From assembly GCA_022457155.1 (NCBI GenBank), contig JAJGOT010000155.1, positions 1,459,001 through 1,523,000 on the forward strand: a DNA stretch of 64,000 nt. Reading direction: 5' to 3'. Both the position numbers and the translations under genes were made by a program. The DNA is from Cladopsammia gracilis (taxonomy: Eukaryota; Cnidaria; Anthozoa; Scleractinia; Dendrophylliidae). The number at the start of each line of letters is the position of its first letter. The stretch's first letter is position 1. Below, one piece after another: positions 56,781 through 64,000 of this stretch. The notes below the pieces were generated by a model. The model did not search any database and was not told the DNA's origin. It saw only the letters and a program-made list of their open reading frames with translations.

Positions 56781-57279
56781 AACTTTGACTTAAATCAAAG
56801 ACGGGCTTTGCCACCATTGACACCCGTGTCAAAGACTTGGTAAAGAAAGTCTTTGCCATCTTTAACATAAGTCAAAGATGTGTGGCAACGAAAAGTGAAG
56901 ATGTAGGATGTAAAAAACGCGTTTAAAAATTACTAAACCGAAATGCCGCGTCGTTGAGGCATATGCAAGGATTGTATCGTATCGTGGAATGTGAAGAAGC
57001 TAGGCAGAGAACGTGAACTGCCGAAGTGCACATTGAGTCTGCGTACTATATAGTTTTGGATCAGTCTCGATTCCGTGACGTTCAGAAAATCTTGGAAACA
57101 CTAATTCAAACAAGTAGAGTCTCCTCGGGCTATAAAAAACACGCCAAACTTTACGGTCCGCTATGTCCGCTGGTCTTTGCCACGGTATTAAGATCCGTGT
57201 CCCGCCAATTAAAGCAGATCTATGTATGCAAGGCCCTGTCCCCCTGGGTCGGTTCACAGAAGACCAAGTCACCAGTAAC

Positions 57280-57960
57280 CAGTTCAGGGTAATAATAATA
57301 TAATCGAAAATATTTACACAGAATAACAATATTCTGAATAATAACAATGACAATGAGAATAACAATGAGATTAACGAGATTCCTGTGGGGTGCAGTTTCG
57401 TATCCAGCCAGTTGGAATCTCTTTCTCCTGATGTTGACAGCTAGGCAAGGCAGATCGCCATATATGACTGTTTCTGACCCTATTCCTCCATGAGACATTG
57501 AGTACCATTCTGAGTATGCGAGTGTGGCAGCTGTCAAGGCGAGCCTCTTGCTCTACTGTAAGAGTCCATGCCTCCGAGCCAAAGGGTAGAATAAAGTCTT
57601 CCAGCATGCTGGATTTCCAGATGTTCTTGAGGTCATGGAGTACTTTCCAGGACTGTGCTTTCTTCGCCCGGATGTCTTTCTCAATGGAGCAGATATATAT
57701 ACGAGCCAAGGTACTTCAAGTCCTTTTTGGCAGCGAATGATAAACCATCTTTGGTGGTGATTTTGACTTCCTCTTTAATGTTGAAGCCCATGACCTCTGT
57801 TTTCTTAGCGTTGAGCCATAGACCCACCTTCTTGCAATCGCCCTCCACGCAAAGCAGCAAAGCCTGTGCCTTCTCAACTAAGTCAGTCCATACACGATGT
57901 CATCGGCGAAGTCGAAGTCAGTCTGGACCACAGGACCGACTCTTCTGCTCTTCCTAGGAT
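57280..57960 (-). pseudogene. Non-LTR retrotransposon RT remnant
   Basis: Minus strand: VQTDFDFADDIVYGLT with the RT palm FADD motif at 57893-57910, a stop, then (shifted) VGLWLNAKKTEVMGF-type sequence and KDLKYLGSYICSIEKDI. The long frame 57709-57371 follows, with KAQSWKVLHDLKNIWKSSML, EDFILPFGSEAWTLTVEQEA and RLDSCHTRILRMVLNVSWRN. The order palm, thumb, then GSEAWTLT and RMLRM-type motifs is that of LINE reverse transcriptases. Stops and frame changes show it is inactive. It reads toward lower coordinates. Confidence 0.85.
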
Positions 57961-58030
57961 TGAACCTGAAATGAACCTGTAATGCTCCTCTTTCCCTTCA
58001 ACCATTCCAGTCACAGGAATGATTATGAAG

Positions 58031-58047
58031 CAATAATAATATTAATA

Positions 58048-58092
<45 letters not shown>
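58031..58092. repeat. (TAA)n microsatellite
   Basis: About 20 TAA units, imperfect at the left. Confidence 0.95.
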
Positions 58093-58974
58093 TGATAATA
58101 GAAGTGTACATTGAACAAAGCAATAACCATATTGAAAAAAGTTGAGAGTTAGAGAAAGTGAAAATGCGTGGTCAAGGGTATTGGAGAAAGTTAGTTTGCA
58201 AGCGTAAGTATTCAGCTTAAAAAGCTTCAGACTTTAGAAAAGGTAAAACTCAAGAGAAGGTCCAAGAAGTCGACAAGTGAGCTATATATAGTGTAGAATG
58301 TATAGCATCATGAAACTAAGAACAGACAAAACCAATCGGCACTCCACCTATTCCGTCTACACCTGTCACGTGACCTTTCAGAAGGACGTCTCAGTTCAGA
58401 AATGATCTTGTGGGTATGTACTAAAACAAGGAAACTATAGCATTGTAGCACCAGGATATAAGACCATGGAACTGACACCGGAACAGCCCAGAAGACCTAA
58501 ATTAGGAGGCCCTAGGTTAGCTGTTTAGCGTTTGGTTTGGGTTAGGGTTAGTCGTTATATACAGTGTTCTGGGTGTCCCGGATCAAGTGCCAATATTTCT
58601 GGTTCTGATTAGAGGCGCGCGTCATATTGTTGTAAGAGACAGATGAGACTGGCCAGCAATAGACTTCAGCCTGTATCAGGGCTTTTCTGATTCATCTTTG
58701 CTCGAATATTCCTTTATAAGCATCTTATGGCCAACAATATTTCATACACTCTCTTCTCGAGATGCCCTAACAACCACTGCGTCGACCTAACGGCGTACTC
58801 CTACGAATAGTAACAACATGACATTTAATTAATAGAATAGTAAACCATGTACAACAAAAGAGTTTTCGCTTAGATTTTGTTTTAAACCTCCTGCAGTCCA
58901 TCGTGTTGAACACACGAGCTGTACAAATCGTTGTTCTTCATTTTCAAAAGATGCAACCTAGCAGAGTAAATAAA
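58093..58974. other. Intergenic, nothing recognised
   Basis: No supported feature. GGGTTAGGGTTAG near 58540 is only two telomere-type repeats and is not taken as a telomeric tract. Confidence 0.4.
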
Positions 58975-59260
58975 GAAAAATAAACAATGTTAGTAGAGTT
59001 ATACGAACGTGTTACCACTGACAAGTACTCGGTTTCGTCGGTTAAGCTGTCAGGTGGTCCACAAACCAGTTGCGCTCGTCTTGTTCACGTTCGTACGGTG
59101 GTCGCTTTGTGAGAAGTGGGGTTGTACGAAGACTGGTCTAGTAATCTGTCTGAATGAGACGGTTTCCTATATATAGAAGTCTGTAGTTTGTTGTCATTTT
59201 GGCTAGTAATTAACATGCCGTTGAAATTCAAATTACTGAACCGGCTTTTTAAAATACACA
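58975..59260 (-). pseudogene. Penelope-like RT fragment
   Basis: Minus strand: NGMLITSQNDNKLQTSIYRK then PSHSDRLLDQSSYNPTSHKA and TTVRT, a TGA stop, then TRRAQLVCGPPDSLTDETEY. The SIYRKP..SDR...SYNPTSHK..VRTLTRRA pattern is the segment after the RT palm in Penelope-like elements; compare VYRKPTNTG in the copy at 44781. It is truncated on both sides. Confidence 0.8.
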
Positions 59261-59306
59261 CGGAGAAAATAGATTGTACAAACGTTAATATTTGAACACG
59301 GTTCAA

Positions 59307-60840
59307 CTTTACATTTACACAAACCGCCTCTTATTGGAAACAGTGGAAATCTACCATAAAATAGAGTTAGAAATAACATTGCCTTAGCTGTAATATGCCA
59401 AAGTTGTTGAACAACTATCAAGTCATGTCTTTAATAATCTTTCTGTTAGCTTTTCAAGAACTTCGTGCATCGCTTATAAAAGTTTGACACTTTAACGCAG
59501 CTCTGGAGGCTTAGAGCTTTCTTCCTGGTCCTGTAAAACGTAGAAAAAATGGAAGAAATCTAATTTAAAGAGAAACATTAACTTTAAGAAAAATATGACT
59601 CAAGAGTTATTAAACTTAAGTCTCTCGGGAAGTTCACCCCTTATATCAATAACAGACTATAAATATCTTTATCGCAGCTCTTGAACATTCTTTCTGGTCG
59701 TGTAAAACCTAAACAAATGTAAATAGAATTGATTTTAGGTTTTAGGACACTGAAACATCAACATTAAAAAACCCAGAAAGTTTTTTACATGCAACGCGTG
59801 GAACTTACTCGGTAAGTTACTCTGTAACTCAGTTACTAGCGGTAAGTTCTTACCTTGTATCACGGAAAATATGCCTCCGAGGTAAATTGTTGTCCCTTTC
59901 GTTTTTAGCGTACTGCGTGTAATACTTCTAAAACAAGGTTTTCACTAGTTCTTTAGTAATAACTTCCTGAAATTTGAATAAGCATTATTCCCTTTTAAGA
60001 GATTGTGAAGTACGGACTGAGCAGTGTTAAAAAAATAAAAAAATAAGCAAAAGAAAAAAAGACCGCGAATTCCGCACGCGCGATCGACGGCTTGCTGCAA
60101 CTCTTTCTTTTTTCTGATTGGTTGGGCGAAATTGAGGTGTTTTCCTGTTGGTTGAATGGTGACATACTATCATTTGTCTCAGTAAATAGTCGTTTGGGAA
60201 TTGAATCGATAATTTTCTTCTTGGGTTTGTTCAATGACAATGAGTTTTTGTTTGACCATAATGATGGTTTGATGATAATTCGGCGATGGAATATTAAATG
60301 CAAATGAGATCATAGTCAAACCTGTTTTAAAAAAATATTGGACACCGTTTATGCCGACACCCTCTATTAATTACGGCGTCTTCCTATTGGTTGAATGGTA
60401 ACATACTGTCATTTGTCTACATATATGCATAGTCTTTATTTAGATAAGGTTAAAATCATCAGGTGAGGTGTTAAACTAAAAAAAGTTTAAAGAATGTTTT
60501 TAAAAGAGTACTGTTTTCTATGATTACCGTTTAGGAATCGTTATGTAAAAGATTAGTAGAATTTGTAGATTTGTAGAATAAAGGAGACATTATTGATTAA
60601 GGATTTAAAACCAGCTTTAAATGAAAATGTGGGTGGTGAAAAACTTTTTCTTGACTAGCCCTGTATATATGTTTATATTTTCTAGCAGACTTCAAGAGAG
60701 GTCTGTATATTATCATTTTTTCACTATTGTCATTTTTTTAATTAGGTTCCAGTGTTTCTCCATAGCATTTAAATTTTATTGTATTATATCCAACTGTCAC
60801 TTCTGAAAATGTATGTTGAAGCATACGAAACGTCAAGTCA
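59307..60840. other. Intergenic with a short duplicated phrase
   Basis: About 45 bp at 60141-60190 (GTTGGTTGAATGGTGACATA and CTATCATTTGTCT) recur at 60385-60425 with few changes. Nothing else is supported. GAAGCATACGAAACGTCAAG at 60818-60837 is a retroelement 3' phrase adjoining the next entry. Confidence 0.4.
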
Positions 60841-61119
60841 TTAATCAAAGTTTTTTACAACATGCGTTGTTTTGTCATGTTTATAACACCGCAGTGTGTA
60901 TTTAATTTCTGTAAAATATTTGGTTGATCTTTCGTCTGAACTGTCCAGTAGAGCCATATTTCTCAATTCTTGGGGCAGATTGTTGCAAAAAAGGACCCCA
61001 CTATAGCTGAAACTTTGTTTCAAATAATTTGTGTGCGGCTGAGGCAAGGCGAATTTATTTTCTACGTTTCTCAGAATGTATTCTGCGCGGCGGGGAGTGA
61101 ATAGTTGCTGTAAATACAC
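60841..61119 (-). pseudogene. Non-LTR retrotransposon RT C-terminal fragment
   Basis: Minus strand, 92 codons: MYLQQLFTPRRAEYILRNVE, NKFALPQPHTNYLKQSFSYS, GVLFCNNLPQELRNMALLDS. The PR..EY.LR....L..P...TNYLK.SFSY.G...WN.LP order is that of the conserved C-terminus of CR1/L2-like LINE reverse transcriptases. A frame change follows DSSDERS. It reads to lower coordinates, with the 3' UTR phrase at 60818. Confidence 0.8.
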
Positions 61120-61257
61120 TGGGGAAAATGGAAGAATGGTCTTTCCCTTTGATCGAGCTCAAATTTGTCTGCAAGCTGGGGCAAGTATTTTACCCTCCAG
61201 CCTCAAAAAGGTACCCCTTTCGGGCGGAGCATCCCCGTATAGCCTATTATAGGGAGT

Positions 61258-61291
61258 ACCCCCCCCCCCCCCACCCCGGGATGGAATTTAT

Positions 61292-61351
<60 letters not shown>

Positions 61352-61353
61352 TT
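61258..61353. repeat. Poly-C and (ATC)n microsatellite, LINE-tail-like
   Basis: A C-run at 61259-61272, then (ATC)n at 61291-61350 followed by TTTATTTAAAAAACACGG. The trinucleotide run beside TTTATTTAAA suggests a minus-strand LINE 3' terminus. Confidence 0.8.
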
Positions 61354-61469
61354 TATTTAAAAAACACGGTAAATACATCAGGTGTTAACAATTTAATATA
61401 AACTACAACTTAATATAAAAACTATGCATGTAAATTAATCTTCTATAATTTAAAAATATAACTAATGAA

Positions 61470-61720
61470 ATATAACTAGCGGAGCACTTGCCAGGCCGAA
61501 GGCCTGGCTGCGCAGCTCCATACTCATAGAACCTATTCCGTGATTTTTCATGGTCATGACTAGCGGAATGTTTCGCGGGCGCGTGTTTGCCCGCCCGCCC
61601 GCCGTGTTGGAACAACATCCGGGATCTTGAAAGCAAGGATTTGTTTTTCGCGCGGCCACACAGCCGTGAGCTCGGTAAACACTGTAGTTGTTTTGTTGTG
61701 TCTAGCGGAGAATTAAAGTC
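61470..61720. repeat. GC-rich repeat-like island
   Basis: Contains the hairpin CCAGGCCGAAGGCCTGG (61491-61507), a TAGCGGA phrase used three times (61478, 61560, 61703), and GCCCGCCCGCCCGCC. It is much richer in G+C than its surroundings. Open frames on both strands have no recognisable product. It could be a CpG-rich promoter, but no first exon was found. Confidence 0.4.
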
Positions 61721-62711
61721 GTTATTTTCCTGCATTTTTTCGCGGTTTGCTACTCAAGACAGGGATACTAATTAAGGTATACTCAGAAGCCGCTTTAGTG
61801 GAAAAAGACGAGCTTTCAGGGATAAAATCTTGCTTCGAGGAACTTCATGTATTACGTTTTTATCAATGCGGGAGATGTTTGTTTTCTACGGATTTCAGAA
61901 TTTGAATTTGAATTTCCAAGCAAGCGAGGGCGGACTTAAAGGTAAAACAGATTGCAGTTTACGATGAGAATTTATGTTGATATCAATCTGTGAGTGACTT
62001 TTTATTAGTGTTATTGTTAGTTTTGGAGAATTGATTTTAAAACGTCTTTAAGTTCAGTTGTATCGATCTCTTGAATTTCATCGAAGAAAGCTTGAACTTG
62101 ATGAGCTATAATTAAATGGTACGCGTTTTGCTTTTAAACGTAAACTAATGGAGATTTCAATAATTTTTTTCGAAAGAAGATTGTGTTGTCCATTTTTATG
62201 TGTTTGTTCATTCATTAGATAGATTGAAAAGCGATTTTATGTAAACAAAACAAGACTTTGATTTTATAGTACAGTTCTATCTTCACTCGCATCGCCTTAT
62301 GCAAATATGTTTGTGTATTTTTGCAATTTTTGATTTTCAAATCAGTTTCTCGGGCAATTTTTGACAAACATAAACTGTATTTTATTCGGAAACTAGTGGT
62401 ACTAGTTATTTTAGACAGAGAAAAGTTGTTTTAGTGAACTTTTGTACGGTCTATAAAAATGTACTGTGCAGACGGTCAGGTAATACTGGTTTTGAGAATT
62501 GATAAAATTGAAAATAGCCCGTTCGTCAATCTTAATTCTTGTGCTTCCAACCTTTCACCTTAGTTAAGTTTCACCTTAGTTAAGTTTCACCTTATGTTAA
62601 GCTTGTTCAAAGTGCGACGCTGTTAGGCTTGGGCTGTATATATATTTTAGCGGGTGTTTTTTCGTCATCAGACGAATTCGTCTGAAATTTTAAAGACCTG
62701 AAGACAATGAG
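61721..62711. other. Intergenic, nothing recognised
   Basis: No supported feature other than a doubled TTTCACCTTAGTTAAG at about 62556-62590. Confidence 0.4.
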
Positions 62712-62897
62712 TTAAGATTTGTATGGTGTTACCGTAACAACAAATGAAAGCTAACCATTTCGAGGCAGTTCTTAGTCCTAATCACTAAAGATCAGCGCTT
62801 AACCCACAAAGTTTAAGATGTGTATGGTGTTACCGTAACAATAAATGAAAGCTAACCATTTCCATGTAGAGCCCTTGTAGATCAGCGCTAAACTCCG
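62712..62897. repeat. Diverged direct duplication, about 100 bp
   Basis: TAAGATTTGTATGGTGTTAC, then CGTAACAACAAATGAAAGCT and AACCATTTC, are repeated from 62813 with small changes, each ending near AGATCAGCGCT(T)AA. Confidence 0.85.
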
Positions 62898-62999
62898 AAT
62901 TTTAATTGCCAAAAAATGTAAAAATTATATTTTCGACTTATCAAAGCCCGCGTTCTTTTTATCGAGCGGTATTCATGATACCGTGAGACCGCGGACCGC

Positions 63000-63300
63000 G
63001 GTGTCACAAATTTGAACTTATTCATTCACTGTGGGACCGCGGGCCGCGATGCATGAGTAATGCGACTTCAGAGTGGCCGGGTATTGTAAAGTCTAGCCTA
63101 CATCCCTTACAGTTATCATCCATCAATGATGTTATGTCAAGCTTACGGATTCTAATTTTAAAGATATTTAAAGTTTCAGATAGTCTTACTTTCACGGGCA
63201 ATTTAGCCCATAACTTAGGACCCAAATATCGCAACGAATGCTTACCATGAGTAACAGTGTTGAATCCGGGAATTGAGAAGTCCGTTTGTCTCAAGTTATA
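63000..63300 (-). pseudogene. Non-LTR retrotransposon RT C-terminal fragment
   Basis: Minus strand, 90 codons: MRQTDFSIPGFNTVTHGKHS, LRYLGPKLWAKLPVKVRLSE, TLNIFKIRIRKLDITSLMDD. The YNLRQ..F..P..NTV..G.HSLRYLGPKLW..LP order is typical of the end of cnidarian LINE reverse transcriptases. Upstream catalytic parts are absent. Confidence 0.82.
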
Positions 63301-64000
63301 AGATGAATTGTGACTGCCAAATATATTACAAATATTGCTCGGAGTTGTCCAATTTTATATTTACACGTATTTTGATTAAGCAAGGTCCAATATCAATATG
63401 GAAAAGAGTACATATGCAATGAATCCCTCAGTTTATTTGTTGATAAGAATGGCACAGGACCTCCACAGTGACGAGTGCACTAAAATGCACAGGACACCCA
63501 CCACTGCTGGTTCACATGTTTGTGATCCTCCATTGATGGACTCTGTTTTCTTTTCTTGGGAATCTGTCTATCATATTTTTCGCGGGACAAGTCATTAAGA
63601 GTTTTGTTAAACATAAGTAGAAAAAGAGGCTAACGACGGTATACCGGTGTTACATTTGATGTCCGTGTAAAGGGCCACAACTAACCAATAAAAGCGGTAA
63701 GAAAAATCAAGCGTTTTTAGGGCACTTTAAGAACACCCCGCCCAAGTAAGTGTTACTGCTGATCCCTGCTCAGAGACATGCAGTCCTCAGTTTGCAGGTT
63801 TGGATTCTCAACAACTTCAGTAACAAGGTGACACTTTGTCAACAGGCCTTTATCTTTGTATCACAGAGCTTGTCAAACAGATGTGACTGTTGAAACCTGT
63901 TATTGGTGTAACAGATTGTGGGTTCCAGGACTTTCAACAACATTCATCAGCGGTTTCCCTATATACACCACAGGCTTAACCAAGCTCAAAATTCGTCTTT
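63301..64000. other. Right edge, mostly unassigned
   Basis: GGGCACTTTAAG at 63720 looks like the right terminus of the TTAA/AGTGCC element family, but no left partner was found. No exon could be supported, and the sequence is cut by the window end. Confidence 0.35.

Noticed and set aside
56470..56782. Three overlapping plus frames of 79-98 codons (HSIKDAQHQRCTASKM-type)
   Set aside because: A 16-bp period rotates one sequence through all frames. No promoter or start context.
58530..58560. Telomeric repeat tract
   Set aside because: Just two TTAGGG-like units in unique sequence.
61403..61735. 110-codon minus frame through the GC-rich island
   Set aside because: Frame crosses hairpin and repeated TAGCGGA phrases, has no recognisable domain and no splice logic.

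Overview
The window is eukaryotic and, by its contents, from an anthozoan cnidarian, most likely a stony coral. It is AT-rich, with short exons bounded by GT/AG splice sites, many fold-back (MITE-like) repeats of the sort common in coral genomes, Penelope-like and non-LTR retrotransposon remnants, and long tandem arrays. No bacterial operons, rRNA genes, intact tRNA genes or CRISPR arrays are present. The species cannot be fixed from sequence alone.

Layout. 1-3.2 kb is a repeat-bearing intergenic stretch. 3.2-8.5 kb (+) holds the one gene that can be reconstructed end to end: a three-exon, 170-residue IFI6/IFI27 (ISG12) family membrane protein. 8.5-12.5 kb is intergenic with several inverted-repeat elements. 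12.5-15.1 kb (+) carries the first exons of an unrecognised gene. 18.7-22.9 kb is a 100-bp satellite of about 42 units. 23.9-31.3 kb (-) holds broken coding sequence: a KDZ-transposase-like cysteine-cluster pseudogene starting at 31.33 kb and two further unrecognised coding remnants. The 12.5-kb and 31.3-kb genes converge on the satellite. Their starts share a perfect 109-bp inverted block placed exactly 31 bp before each ATG. The minus-strand copy is backed by a tandem repeat in which each full unit carries a perfect NF-kB-type decamer.

32.4-43.0 kb is a 10.6-kb degenerate array of about 85-bp units with higher-order duplication, hit by a mariner-like MITE and a LINE tail. 44.4-46.6 kb has palindromes and a Penelope-like element with GIY-YIG remnant. 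47.6-50.3 kb is an inverted-repeat element followed by a 77-bp-unit satellite. 50.7 kb has one orphan exon candidate. 52.9-54.6 kb is an 847-bp tandem duplication. 55-64 kb is retrotransposon debris, microsatellites and an 18-copy 16-bp palindromic VNTR.

There is no evidence of a multi-gene pathway. The most unusual structure is the pair of convergent promoters with an identical core, one of them carrying the kB-like array. The innate-immunity-type ISG12 gene lies upstream on the same strand as the first of them.
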